Assembly (NCBI GenBank): GCA_016721315.1
Contig: JADKIL010000019.1
Coordinates: 62,001-126,000, forward strand
From: Candidatus Villigracilis vicinus
GTDB taxonomy: Bacteria; Chloroflexota; Anaerolineae; Anaerolineales; Villigracilaceae
Reading direction: 5' to 3'
Length of the DNA stretch: 64,000 nucleotides
Under the pieces are notes generated by a model. It was given only the letters and a program-made list of their open reading frames with translations. It made no database searches and was not told where the DNA came from. Made by a program: the position numbers and the translations under genes. Shown in pieces: positions 32,951 through 41,496 of this stretch. Within the stretch, counting starts at the first letter, position 1; each line of letters starts with the position of its first letter.

Positions 32951-34516
32951 ATGCAAGAAACCATTGGTCAACGTTTGAAGCGCGAGCGCGAGGCACGTTA
33001 TCTTTCGCTTGAACAGGCAGCGGAGCAAACCCGTATTCGCCGTGTCTTCATTCAGGCTCTCGAAGCTGACGATTTTTCCGTCATGCCTTCTGCGGCGCAG
33101 GGGCGTGGATTTTTGCGCAACTATGCCGAATATCTCAACCTCGATATTGACGAGTTGATCGCCGAGATCCAGCGTAACCCCATCCCGCCCGCTGAAGTAA
33201 GCGGACCTCTACCGCAGGTTAATCTCGTTGAAACAGAGTTACCTCCACTGACAGAACCGGAGGACGAAGAAGAACCCGCGCCTCCTTTCTGGACCCGTTT
33301 CCTGCCGCGTAAACCCAAATTGATACCAACGCCGCAAGTGATTCAGGAACCCGTGGAAGGAGAAGATGCCGAGACCAGCGAACCTTCGGCGGAGGTTTTG
33401 CCAGAGGGCGAGGAACAAGCTCAAGTTCAGGAAGAGGCGCAGCCAGCCTGGTGGGAACGTATTGTTTCGTTATTCAAGGTCAAGCTCCAAAAGCAGGAAC
33501 AGGCGTCTGAGGTTGTCGTTTCTGAGGAAGCAGAAACATCAGAGACACTGCAGCCTGCCAAGCCTGAAAAACCTGCCGATGTGATCATGGCTGAGATCGG
33601 TGTAATGCTGCGCGAACGCCGCGAAATGATCAGCCTGACCATTGATGAAGTGGAACGTCATACGCATTTACGTGCGGTCTTTGTAAAAGCGTTGGAAGAA
33701 GGCGCGTTCAATAAACTGCCATCAACGGTGCAAACCCGCGGCATGCTTTCGAACTATGCCAGTTTTCTCGACCTGGATGTCGATACCGTGTTGTTGCGTT
33801 ATGCCGATGCTTTACAGGCGCGGCGGCATGAAAAATACGCCGAAACCCCGCGTGATAAGATCCAAACTCAAGTCACGCCTTCCATGCCATTTTTGCGAAC
33901 CTTCATCGCAGGTGACCTCATCTTTGGTGCCATGATGATCGTTATCCTTGCAGGCTTGGCGATCTGGGGGGTGGGGCGTCTTGTCATTGCCGGTAATGAG
34001 CCAGCCCAGCCAACAGCATTACCGATCGTGAATGTGTTAGGAAATGAACCGCAGCCGACAGCTTCTGCAGTTCTAACCTTCGTCGCCGTGGATGACCCCT
34101 CCGTGGCAAATGCAGGCGGTGTGCTGGATTTGACCTCAACGCCGGAAGGTGCCCCCGCTTCGACTGCGAATGTGTCGGTGAACGTTTTCGCTTTGGAGCG
34201 TGTGTTCGTGCGCATTTCGGTGGATGGTGAGATCGCATTTGAAGGGCGTATGTTGCCGCGTGAATCCAAATTGTTCGAAGCGAACGATCAGGTGGTGATT
34301 CTCACAGGCGATGGCTCGGCATTGAGAATCACATATAATGGAGCAGACCTCGGTTTGCTAGGCGGACCGGGTCAAGTGGTGAACCAGGTTTATTTGATCA
34401 CTGGTGTGGTAACTCCCACTGCCACCATCCCGCCGACAGTGACGAATACGCCGCTGACCACACCAACTTTTACGCCCACCACCACGCCAACGGCAACGCC
34501 GACGGCTGGACAATAG
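32951..34516 (+). CDS. RodZ-like protein with two HTH domains
   Basis: A 521-residue protein. The first RodZ-type HTH domain is at about 1-75 (IGQRLKREREARYLSLEQAAEQT...GRGFLRNYAEYLNLD). An acidic linker follows, then a second HTH of the same type at about 215-290 (IGVMLRERREMISLTIDEVERHT...TRGMLSNYASFLDLD). A transmembrane helix lies near 318-345, a DUF4115-like extracytoplasmic domain at about 405-490, and a Thr/Pro-rich tail ends the protein. RodZ links MreB to the membrane in cell-shape control and normally has one HTH. TAAAAT lies 12 bases upstream of the ATG. Confidence 0.85.
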   Translation: MQETIGQRLKREREARYLSLEQAAEQTRIRRVFIQALEADDFSVMPSAAQGRGFLRNYAEYLNLDIDELIAEIQRNPIPPAEVSGPLPQVNLVETELPPLTEPEDEEEPAPPFWTRFLPRKPKLIPTPQVIQEPVEGEDAETSEPSAEVLPEGEEQAQVQEEAQPAWWERIVSLFKVKLQKQEQASEVVVSEEAETSETLQPAKPEKPADVIMAEIGVMLRERREMISLTIDEVERHTHLRAVFVKALEEGAFNKLPSTVQTRGMLSNYASFLDLDVDTVLLRYADALQARRHEKYAETPRDKIQTQVTPSMPFLRTFIAGDLIFGAMMIVILAGLAIWGVGRLVIAGNEPAQPTALPIVNVLGNEPQPTASAVLTFVAVDDPSVANAGGVLDLTSTPEGAPASTANVSVNVFALERVFVRISVDGEIAFEGRMLPRESKLFEANDQVVILTGDGSALRITYNGADLGLLGGPGQVVNQVYLITGVVTPTATIPPTVTNTPLTTPTFTPTTTPTATPTAGQ

Positions 34517-34546
34517 AAATTTACCCGTATTACTCAGGAAGATAAC

Positions 34547-35899
34547 GTGTCTAAAAATACTTTTCATTTGGTTTCACTTGGTTGTTCTAAAAATACGGTC
34601 GATTCCGATTCAATGGCTCAACTGTTAACCAGCGATGGTTACAGCTTTGTGGAAGACCCGTCGAAAGCTTCTGTGTTGATCGTGAACACCTGCGGTTTTA
34701 TCGGTCCGGCAAAGGACGAGTCGTATAAGGTGCTGGGAGAGTTGGCTCAGAGTAAGAAAAAGAATCAGGTGCTCATCGCGGCTGGATGCCTGACCCAGCG
34801 TTATGGTGTGGAAGTGGCAAAACGCATTCCCGGTATTGATGGCATTCTGGGAACACGCCGTTGGATGGACATTGTGCAGGTTGTGAATGATGCCCGCAAA
34901 GGCAAGCGCCCTGAACCCATTTACCACCTACCGGAGGCTCCCACAGTTGGTGCGGACGAACACGGCGCCATGCGCGTGAGCGTAACCGGACCCAGTGCTT
35001 ACTTGAAGATCGCGGATGGCTGCCGCCGTCCCTGTGCGTTTTGTGCAATTCCGCTTATCAAAGGTACAGCGGTTTCGCGCCCGGTCGAAGCGATCATTCA
35101 TGAAGCCCGCACTTTGCGTGACAAAGGCGTACGTGAATTGATCCTGATCGCGCAGGATTCCACAGATTATGGGCATGATCTCGGCATGAAAGACGGTCTC
35201 GCGACTATGCTCGAGCAATTGACCGATGCCGTGCCCGATATGGACTGGATCCGCATCATGTATTCGTATCCTGGCTATGTCACTGACCGGATGATCGAAG
35301 TGATGGCAACACGTAAACAAATTTTGCCATATCTCGATATTCCATTACAACATGCGCACCCCAAGACCTTGTATCGCATGAAACGCCCCTCCAACATGGA
35401 ATGGGTACATAAGACTCTTGCCAAAATGCGTGCCACCATTAAAGACTTAGCCATTCGTACGACGTTCATCGTTGGCTACCCCGGCGAAACGGATGAAGAA
35501 TTTCAGGCGTTGTATGATTTTGTGAACGAGATCCGCTTCGACCGCGCCGGAGCCTTTCAGTTCTCCTTCGAGCCGGGGACAACCTCCGCGCCCTTGGGTG
35601 ACCCAGTCCCTGCCGAGGTGAAGCAGGAGCGTATGGATCGGTTGATGGAACTGCAACAGAATATTTCCTTGCAAGTCAATCAATCCTACGTTGGCAAGAC
35701 CTTGGATGTATTGGTGGAGGGCTTCGATAACGGCATATCAGTTGGACGTTCCTATCGTGATGCGCCCGAAGTGGATGGGTATGTGGTTGTGGAAGGAAAA
35801 GCAAAGGTGGGCGATATTGTTCCGGTGCGCATCACCGGCGCTTTTGCCTATGATCTGACCGGGGTCCTGGTGGAACAGCCGAATCTGATCAAGTTGTAA
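34547..35899 (+). CDS. rimO: Ribosomal protein uS12 methylthiotransferase RimO
   Basis: A 450-residue radical SAM enzyme that adds a methylthio group to the conserved Asp of ribosomal protein S12. The order is the UPF0004 domain (VSLGCSKNTVDSD and VNTCGFIGPAKDES), the radical SAM domain with CRRPCAFC near 159-166, and a C-terminal TRAM domain (about 380-448). The VSLGCSKN start distinguishes RimO from MiaB. The start is GTG with AGGAAG upstream. It follows the RodZ-like gene by 30 bp. Confidence 0.95.
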   Translation: MSKNTFHLVSLGCSKNTVDSDSMAQLLTSDGYSFVEDPSKASVLIVNTCGFIGPAKDESYKVLGELAQSKKKNQVLIAAGCLTQRYGVEVAKRIPGIDGILGTRRWMDIVQVVNDARKGKRPEPIYHLPEAPTVGADEHGAMRVSVTGPSAYLKIADGCRRPCAFCAIPLIKGTAVSRPVEAIIHEARTLRDKGVRELILIAQDSTDYGHDLGMKDGLATMLEQLTDAVPDMDWIRIMYSYPGYVTDRMIEVMATRKQILPYLDIPLQHAHPKTLYRMKRPSNMEWVHKTLAKMRATIKDLAIRTTFIVGYPGETDEEFQALYDFVNEIRFDRAGAFQFSFEPGTTSAPLGDPVPAEVKQERMDRLMELQQNISLQVNQSYVGKTLDVLVEGFDNGISVGRSYRDAPEVDGYVVVEGKAKVGDIVPVRITGAFAYDLTGVLVEQPNLIKL

Positions 35900-35916
35900 T
35901 GAACGGGTTGAGAATC

Positions 35917-35953
35917 AAAAAGACCGCTGCATTGTTTCGGCAGCGGTCTTTTT
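35917..35953. terminator. Bidirectional rho-independent terminator
   Basis: A 14-bp stem (35917-35930 with 35940-35953) with A and T runs on its two sides, between convergent rimO and the CopD-like gene. Confidence 0.92.
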
Positions 35954-35955
35954 AT

Positions 35956-36462
35956 TTACGATACTCTTGCGAATGCGGTTGCTGCGAGGATCAGCGCGGA
36001 GAGCAAGAGATTGATTCTCAGCAGTAGAGTTTCTCTTTTTTGCAGGCGTATGAGCTCACCTTCATTCGCCTTATCTTTCTTCATCAAGGTGCGTTGGATG
36101 TCAGGCAGCACTTCCCAGGTTTGGATAGCGCTAACCACTACCATGATGACGGCGAACCCATGCTTGATAAGAATGGACAGCGACCATTGGGTGCTGATGG
36201 AAAGAAAGCCATCGTAATGTGGGCTGGTGCTCAACTGGAAAAGACCAGTCACCAGCAGGATGCCCATGCAGAACCAGGCAAGCGGCTCAAGCCTTTTTTG
36301 CAGGGCGGTGATCAGGCTGAGCTGGTCGGGCAGTTTCAAGGTCCGGGTGGCGGCGGGCAGAAAGAGCAAGTTGATCGCCGCGAGACTCCCGATCCAGGTA
36401 ACGGTTGCCAGCATGTGAATCCAGTAAATGACCGCAAGGACCGGAGTAGAAGGTGCATCCAT
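35956..36462 (-). CDS. CopD-like four-helix membrane protein
   Basis: A 168-residue protein with four membrane segments (about 8-32, 54-76, 91-112 and 147-165). The segment IYWIHMLATVTWIGSLAAINLLFLP, with His followed by Trp-Ile-Gly, resembles the first helix of CopD/HemJ-type proteins, where the His may bind heme or copper. The reaction cannot be assigned. It begins five bases after the TPR gene stop, so the two are in one operon. Confidence 0.7.
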   Translation of the reverse strand: MDAPSTPVLAVIYWIHMLATVTWIGSLAAINLLFLPAATRTLKLPDQLSLITALQKRLEPLAWFCMGILLVTGLFQLSTSPHYDGFLSISTQWSLSILIKHGFAVIMVVVSAIQTWEVLPDIQRTLMKKDKANEGELIRLQKRETLLLRINLLLSALILAATAFARVS

Positions 36463-36467
36463 GATCG

Positions 36468-37469
36468 TTAGGGGGTTGGTGTGGCTTCCACAGAGCCTTC
36501 GGCGGGCACTTCTTCCACTGGGTTACAAATGGAGTTGGCTTGCGCTGAATTTGCATTGGCGGTGTCATCCAGAATGCCATATGCAGATGCTTTCAGATAT
36601 TGTTCGTAGGCGGAGCAGTAATCTTGATCTGTGAACATTTGATCTGCCAGACGGACGGAGGCTACGAAGTAACGCTGTCCGGCGGTCATGGTTCCGTCCC
36701 ACATGGAGGGCCACCCAGCGGCTACGGTTTCAAAGTTGTCTTCGGCTTGCCCCCAGTCGAGCTCCCAGAAGCTGGCGCCAACCATATAAGCACGCGCGCC
36801 ATCGCGTAAACCGCTGGCTGTACTATCAAGCGGACCAAAACGTTCAGCAAGGGTCAGGTAGTAAATGCCGCCTTCCAAGTTGCCTTCTTTAAGGATCAGG
36901 TCGTGTCCCTTGTTGCGGAGGGCGAAATAATACATGCCATCCACCTGGGCAGATTTGTAGCCTGGGTCAAGTTTACGGATGGTATCAAGAGCCGTTAATG
37001 CGCCATTCCAATCCTGTGCGCGAATGAGTTCCTGTGCGCGGGCAAAGGCATTTTCTGCGCCGCTGAAATCGGGAGTGGCAGTGGCAGTGGGCGCGGCGGT
37101 GGGGGTGGGGATGCTGCTCAACACGAGAACCTCGGTGAGTTTATCCTGTGCGCCGGGGAAGCCCGGGTCGCGTTGAATGATGTACTCAAGACGTTGTCGG
37201 GCATTCTCATAACGACCAAATTGAATATCGACCAATGCGAAAGAGAATTGCTCAGAAAGTTGTGTGGCGAGGATGGCTTGTTCCGCATTTTTACGTGCGT
37301 TCACGCCAGAGTTGTACCCTCCGAACGCTCCCAAACCGATCAGGAGGATAAAACCAAGTACACCCATGAGGAGCGAACGCCAACGCGAAGGTTTTTTGAC
37401 CTTGAGCGGTTGGGTATCCCCTTCCTTATAGGGTTTTGTGGATTGTGTAGTTTCAAATTCTTCAGACAT
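36468..37469 (-). CDS. TPR membrane protein with Thr/Pro/Ala linker
   Basis: A 333-residue protein with a basic cytoplasmic N-terminus, one transmembrane helix (about 32-51), a TPR-like region (about 65-110), a short Thr/Pro/Ala linker (about 115-130) and further TPR-like helices to about 310. Most of the chain should be outside the membrane. It is similar in design, though not in detail, to the TPR protein at 4534. An exact TATAAT lies 13 bases upstream of the ATG without a Shine-Dalgarno, so a leaderless message is likely. Confidence 0.78.
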   Translation of the reverse strand: MSEEFETTQSTKPYKEGDTQPLKVKKPSRWRSLLMGVLGFILLIGLGAFGGYNSGVNARKNAEQAILATQLSEQFSFALVDIQFGRYENARQRLEYIIQRDPGFPGAQDKLTEVLVLSSIPTPTAAPTATATPDFSGAENAFARAQELIRAQDWNGALTALDTIRKLDPGYKSAQVDGMYYFALRNKGHDLILKEGNLEGGIYYLTLAERFGPLDSTASGLRDGARAYMVGASFWELDWGQAEDNFETVAAGWPSMWDGTMTAGQRYFVASVRLADQMFTDQDYCSAYEQYLKASAYGILDDTANANSAQANSICNPVEEVPAEGSVEATPTP

Positions 37470-37543
37470 GGCGGTGATTATACATCCCTTTGAATGAACA
37501 AAAAAAATTTCTTATTGGAGACTCACTGGCAGGTGCGCCTGTT

Positions 37544-39040
37544 TTAAAGGCGAATGACCTGCTTCGCCTCAGACCAGACGATGACGAGTGCAATGCCTCC
37601 ACCTATGAGCATACCGATCAGTGCAGTGATGATCGCACCACCAGGCAGGTACAGTGCGATGAGATAAGTTACAACTCCACCAATACCTGCAGCGATGAGA
37701 CCCTTGAAGACGGCGGTATTCGTTTTTAGCGGTTCATGAGTGCGCTTCGAGAGCCAGCCTAAAATGATGATGGCTTCGATCAATAAGGCGATCTCAGAGA
37801 AGGCAATGACCGGCGCGCCAATGTTCTTAAAAAAGGTCACGCCGAGGATGCCGATCACCAAAAAAATGACCAGGCGAATGCTGATCGCATACAGAGGCAC
37901 CATTGGTTCTTTACGGGCGTAGAAAGCACGGATGGCGATCTCGTGGATGGTGTACCCGGTTAATGTTGCGAGATAGGCGCGGGTTGTCCAGGTGATGAGT
38001 GTGGAGATCTGCTCGTCGAAGCCAAAGACACCGCGTACAAGCGGGTGAATTCCTGCCGCCATAATCGCCGCGATCGGCAGGGTTAAGGCGATCAATACCC
38101 GCAGGGCACGTTCGACCGCAGCGCCGAATCCGCTCCAATCTTTTTTGGAGGCGAGTTCTGAGAGGGCAGGCAGCATCGCCGTCGCCATTGCCGTTCCAAG
38201 GATCGTTTCCGGCACTTGCATAATCATCCAGCCATAGGTGAGCGACGTCACTGCGCCGACCTGGTCGAGCCGTGAGGCAAGGTTATCGCGTGCGATGAAA
38301 ATGATCTGAATGCCTGCCATGGTGAGCAGACGCGGCGCCATGAGTTTTAGCGCTTCTATGAGCCCGGTGTGGCGAATATCGAGTGCGGGGGTCCAGCGGA
38401 AGCCGTACATAAATAAGCCTGGAATTTGGATGAGCAGGTGGAATGCCGCGCCGAGAATAACCCCGTACACCAAACCTTGAATACCGAAACGAGGCACAAG
38501 AAAGATTGCACCGATGATCTGCCCCACGTTGTACATGCTGGGAGCGAGCGCGGGCAGGACGAAATGTTGGTTGGCTTGCAGCGATGCCATCACCAAGCCG
38601 CTGATCGAAAAAATGATCGTACCGATCAGATTCAATCGCATGAGTTCAGCCAGTAATGCCCGTTGATCGGCATCAAACCCGGGTGCAATGCCGATCTCTG
38701 CATCCACGATCTGTTGAGCAAAAATAGCAATGACAATGGCAATGCTGCCCGTCACTAAAAAGCCGATATTTGCCACACGTGAGAATAAGTCCCAGGCGGC
38801 GGCGCGGTCTTTGGTGGTGAGGTATTCTGTCAGCAGCGGGATGAACGCCATGCCCAATGCCCCGCCAGAGATGAGTGCGAATAAAAGGTCGGGTAAATTG
38901 TTCGCAGCATTGAATGTATCAAGCAATTGCACTTCGCCAGAGTACTGACGTGAGATGATGCCCGTACGCACGAATGCCAGCACTTTATCGATCAAAAAGA
39001 AGAACGCAACAATAAGGGAATTGCGGGTGAGTTTCGACAT
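37544..39040 (-). CDS. murJ: Lipid II flippase MurJ
   Basis: A 498-residue MOP-superfamily protein with about 14 membrane segments. It moves the peptidoglycan precursor lipid II across the membrane. The MurJ hallmarks are present: an N-terminal LIVAFFFLIDKVLAFVRTGIIS, the charged FNAANNLPDLLFALISGGALGMAFIPLL and QIIFIARDNLASRL. It starts one base after the small zinc-ribbon gene and is translationally coupled with it. Confidence 0.93.
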   Translation of the reverse strand: MSKLTRNSLIVAFFFLIDKVLAFVRTGIISRQYSGEVQLLDTFNAANNLPDLLFALISGGALGMAFIPLLTEYLTTKDRAAAWDLFSRVANIGFLVTGSIAIVIAIFAQQIVDAEIGIAPGFDADQRALLAELMRLNLIGTIIFSISGLVMASLQANQHFVLPALAPSMYNVGQIIGAIFLVPRFGIQGLVYGVILGAAFHLLIQIPGLFMYGFRWTPALDIRHTGLIEALKLMAPRLLTMAGIQIIFIARDNLASRLDQVGAVTSLTYGWMIMQVPETILGTAMATAMLPALSELASKKDWSGFGAAVERALRVLIALTLPIAAIMAAGIHPLVRGVFGFDEQISTLITWTTRAYLATLTGYTIHEIAIRAFYARKEPMVPLYAISIRLVIFLVIGILGVTFFKNIGAPVIAFSEIALLIEAIIILGWLSKRTHEPLKTNTAVFKGLIAAGIGGVVTYLIALYLPGGAIITALIGMLIGGGIALVIVWSEAKQVIRL

Positions 39041-39041
39041 G

Positions 39042-39233
39042 TTAATGCTCTACGCTTTGCGGTACGTCTATACCAGGGAAGATATCTGCCAGCAAGTGTG
39101 TTTTGTGAATCAACAAGGGCAGGCATTGTGCGCAGATATAACTTTCTTTCCCTTTGAATGTCAGGGTAAGCAAGGGTGTTTGCTCATCGCTTCTTTTACA
39201 GTTTGCACAATTTTTTGTTGTTTGGTCGTTCAT
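39042..39233 (-). CDS. Small zinc-ribbon protein
   Basis: A 63-residue protein with two Cys pairs, CANC near the start and CAQC near residue 35, spaced like a zinc ribbon. GGAG six bases upstream of the ATG at 39233 supports this start over one eight codons upstream. The stop codon lies next to the start of murJ, so it is the first gene of that operon. The function is unknown. The metal-binding pairs and the good ribosome-binding site argue that it is real. Confidence 0.72.
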   Translation of the reverse strand: MNDQTTKNCANCKRSDEQTPLLTLTFKGKESYICAQCLPLLIHKTHLLADIFPGIDVPQSVEH

Positions 39234-39337
39234 AATGCTCCAGAATATGGTTTTCAAAGAGTTGGGATTGTCTTAAGAGATTTGAGGGGATTTTTTTGAT
39301 CAGACTTCTGTAAAAGTCTATTTTTCATCCTGCTCAA

Positions 39338-39370
39338 GGCGGCGTCCTCGCCGCCGGGGACTGCGGCGAG
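39338..39370. other. Mutually exclusive GC-rich hairpins in the murJ operon leader
   Basis: GGCGGCG (39338-39344) can pair with CGCCGCC (39349-39355). Alternatively CTCGCCGC (39347-39354) can pair with GCGGCGAG (39363-39370). They lie between a possible extended -10 on the minus strand (TGG TACACT, 39408-39416) and the zinc-ribbon start codon, so they would be in the mRNA leader. Confidence 0.4.
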
Positions 39371-39421
39371 AGCACTTATGCAAGAGGTCTATCGAAATAA
39401 CAAGCGTAGTGTACCATAGCG

Positions 39422-39454
39422 AAACCGCCTCGGATTTTGATTCAGAGGCGGTTT
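39422..39454. terminator. Hairpin after the quinone oxidoreductase gene
   Basis: A 10-bp stem (39422-39431 with 39445-39454). The T tract is short on both strands, so termination may be weak. Confidence 0.55.
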
Positions 39455-39477
39455 TAATGAAGGTAAATGAAATTTTT

Positions 39478-40446
39478 TTAGGGGATTAAAAGTATCTTTC
39501 CCTTGGATTTTCGGTCTTCGAGATAACGATGCGCTTCTGCAACATTTTCCAGCGGGAAGGTCTTATCAACCAACACCCGCAACCTGCCGTCGGCGATCCA
39601 TTGGAAGAGATCATTGGTTCGCCCTGTCAGTTCTGCGCGATCTGATATGTAATGTCCAAGGGTTGGGCGGGTGAGGAATAGTGATCCTTTTGCGTTGAGG
39701 ATCTGTGGGTCTATTGGCGAAACTGAACCAGAGGATTGACCAAAGAGCACCATGTAGCCGCGTTTGCGCAGGCAATTCAAACTTTTTTCAAAGGTATCTT
39801 TGCCAACCGAGTCATAAACTACATCTACGCCTTTACCGTTCGTAAGCTTTTTGACTTCCGCTTCAAAATCAGTTTGAGCGTAGTTGATGACTGTATCTGC
39901 ACCGGCTTCGCGAGCAAGTATTGCCTTCTCTTCCGTTGAAACCGTTCCGATCACATGAGCACCGCGGAGTTTGGCGATCTGCACCAATAACCCGCCAGTG
40001 CCGCCACCTGCGGCATGGATGAGAGCCGTTTCGCCTTTTTTGAGTGGATAGGTGCTCAGTGCAAGGTAATGTGCCGTGATGCCTTGTAACGTGACGGCGG
40101 TTGCGATTTTTAGATCTACACCTTGAGGCACAGGAACCAGACTTGAGACAGGGACGATGGCATATTCGGCATATGAACCTTGTACACCAGCGTACACTAC
40201 ACGATCCCCGGGCTTGACCTCGGCTACGTTTGCCCCAATCGCATCGACAACACCGCCGCCTTCCTGACCCAATGTGAGCGGAAGTGTGCCTTGATAGCGC
40301 CCCATACGATGATAAATGTCAATAAAGTTGACGCCCACCGCTTCAAGCCTGACCCGAACCTGTCCCTCACCCGGTTCAGGTTTTTCTACCTCTTCATATT
40401 TCAGAACCTCAACCCCGCCATATCCATGCACTCGGACTGTTTTCAT
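39478..40446 (-). CDS. NADPH:quinone oxidoreductase (zinc-free MDR family)
   Basis: A 322-residue medium-chain dehydrogenase/reductase of the quinone oxidoreductase (Qor) group. GroES-like N-terminal half: VGVNFIDIYHRMGRY, TLGQEGGGVV. Rossmann half: ALIHAAGGGTGGLLVQIAKLRGAHVIG, VDVVYDSVGKDTFEKSL, and the family ending ENVAEAHRYLEDRKSKGKILLIP. The zinc-ligand cysteines of alcohol dehydrogenases are absent. GGAGG eight bases before the ATG at 40446 decides the start against one five codons upstream. Confidence 0.93.
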   Translation of the reverse strand: MKTVRVHGYGGVEVLKYEEVEKPEPGEGQVRVRLEAVGVNFIDIYHRMGRYQGTLPLTLGQEGGGVVDAIGANVAEVKPGDRVVYAGVQGSYAEYAIVPVSSLVPVPQGVDLKIATAVTLQGITAHYLALSTYPLKKGETALIHAAGGGTGGLLVQIAKLRGAHVIGTVSTEEKAILAREAGADTVINYAQTDFEAEVKKLTNGKGVDVVYDSVGKDTFEKSLNCLRKRGYMVLFGQSSGSVSPIDPQILNAKGSLFLTRPTLGHYISDRAELTGRTNDLFQWIADGRLRVLVDKTFPLENVAEAHRYLEDRKSKGKILLIP

Positions 40447-40474
40447 GGAAAGTACCTCCATTTATCTATTTTAA

Positions 40475-40550
40475 TTGTCATGCTGAGCCCTTAGGCGAAG
40501 CATCTCTACGATTATCTCTGAGACCCTTTTGCAATTGCTCAGGATATCAC
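40475..40550. repeat. Degenerate TGTCATGCTGAGC palindromic repeat
   Basis: The stretch begins with TGTCATGCTGAGC, continues with CGAAGCATCTCTACGA and GAGACCCTT, and ends with GCTCAGGATATCA. That order (outer arms, then CGAAGCATCT, then GAGACCCTT) is the layout of a widespread intergenic palindromic repeat found in many bacterial genomes. The arms are diverged, so it is an old copy. It lies between the quinone oxidoreductase and DUF503 genes. Confidence 0.65.
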
Positions 40551-40834
40551 TAATAAACCATCTCTATCTTCGTATCCCACACATCTCCATCACGCCAATT
40601 CGCTTCCGCCCATTTTGCCACAGTTTGCAGTGCGGATTGGAGAAAGGCATGGTCGTTCCCCACCATCGCACAGACGATGATGGCTTCTTCCCATTTATCG
40701 TGCAAATCCATTTCCGCCACCGAGACGTTGAACTCGCGATGCAAACGAGACATGAACGGTTTGATCCGTCCGCGTTTTTCTTTGAGGGAGGTGCAGAGGG
40801 GGATGCGTAAGTGAAGGGTGAGGGTGGCGAGCAT
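40550..40834 (-). CDS. DUF503 family protein (YlxP-like)
   Basis: A 94-residue protein of the DUF503 family, recognised by LTLHLRIPLCTSLKEKRGRIKPFMSRL and FNVSVAEMDLHDKWEEAIIVCAMVGND. In Firmicutes the homolog YlxP lies in the nusA-infB operon near rbfA, which is not the case here. Its function is not established. The frame is open to 40894, but the ATG at 40834 gives the family N-terminus. No Shine-Dalgarno is seen. Confidence 0.88.
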   Translation of the reverse strand: MLATLTLHLRIPLCTSLKEKRGRIKPFMSRLHREFNVSVAEMDLHDKWEEAIIVCAMVGNDHAFLQSALQTVAKWAEANWRDGDVWDTKIEMVY

Positions 40835-41409
40835 GATCTTATAAACGTGGTTGCAAAAAAAACCGATCATTTTTGATACAATGCATGTCAGCACGTTGCT
40901 AAAGGTGGTTGATATTGATGTCCAACTTTAGACGGTCACTCCCATTGAAATGCGCTGCAGTGGATGATCTTTGCCGGAGAATCATTGAATTTCCGGTGAA
41001 CCGTATTCTAGGCTCTCTATATTCCAGGCGTAAACAACGATCAAAAAGCGCTGTCTCGCCCCATATAAAACAGCCCATCGGTCTTATTTTTACTGAAAAA
41101 TCGAAAAGGTCCATGGGTTAAACGGCTTTGAAACGTGCCGAACTGATCGAGCATGGTGAGTCACAATGGCTAAAAAGAAAGCCAATGATTAGGAAAATGG
41201 AGACAACGAATGGAAGGTCTCCCTAACCCGGTGTGAGGGGTGTGTAAGATTATGTTCTTTTGCTTTAAAAGGAATTGCAATTCATTCCAGATTTTATAGA
41301 GGAGTTTTCGTCATCTGGCATAGGAAATGTTGCACATCACCCATTTAATGCAAACTGTTTCCTATATTTTTTACGGAAATGACGCAGTAAAGGTCTTACA
41401 ATCCCACGC
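40835..41409. other. About 575 bp without a recognisable gene
   Basis: Short open frames of about 70 codons exist on both strands (near 40899-41121) but have no ribosome-binding site and resemble nothing I know. A GGAGAC/GTCTCC inverted repeat lies at 41199-41222. No tRNA, terminator or clear promoter is visible. The stretch is more AT-rich than its surroundings and may be decayed coding DNA. Confidence 0.5.
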
Positions 41410-41490
41410 ATGGACACAGAAACCCTTGATAAGGCAATAAAAAAAGCCCTCCGAATGATTACCTATATTCATCAGGCGGTTGAAGCCTGA
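41410..41490 (+). pseudogene. Detached 5' segment of folC, ending in an in-frame TGA
   Basis: ATG at 41410 opens a 26-codon frame (KAIKKALRMITYIHQAVEA) that ends in TGA at 41488-41490. The same frame continues without another stop into folC as Thr-Phe-Val-Asp-Tyr-Ser-Leu. FolC proteins of related bacteria usually read about 'YI(Y/H)SFVDYSL' here, so the two pieces look like one original N-terminus split by a short insertion. The insertion contains the palindrome TCAGGC-N7-GCCTGA (41472-41490). Confidence 0.55.
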
Positions 41491-41496
41491 ACCTTC

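Noticed and set aside
37490..37729. Plus-strand frame at the 3' end of murJ
   Set aside because: It is the antisense of murJ coding sequence.
39302..39319. AGACTT/AAGTCT hairpin followed by T residues as a terminator
   Set aside because: Only six base pairs, and no plus-strand gene ends before it.
40899..41121. Overlapping frames of about 70 codons on both strands
   Set aside because: No start signals, no recognisable motif and unusual codon composition. Kept only as part of an unassigned gap.
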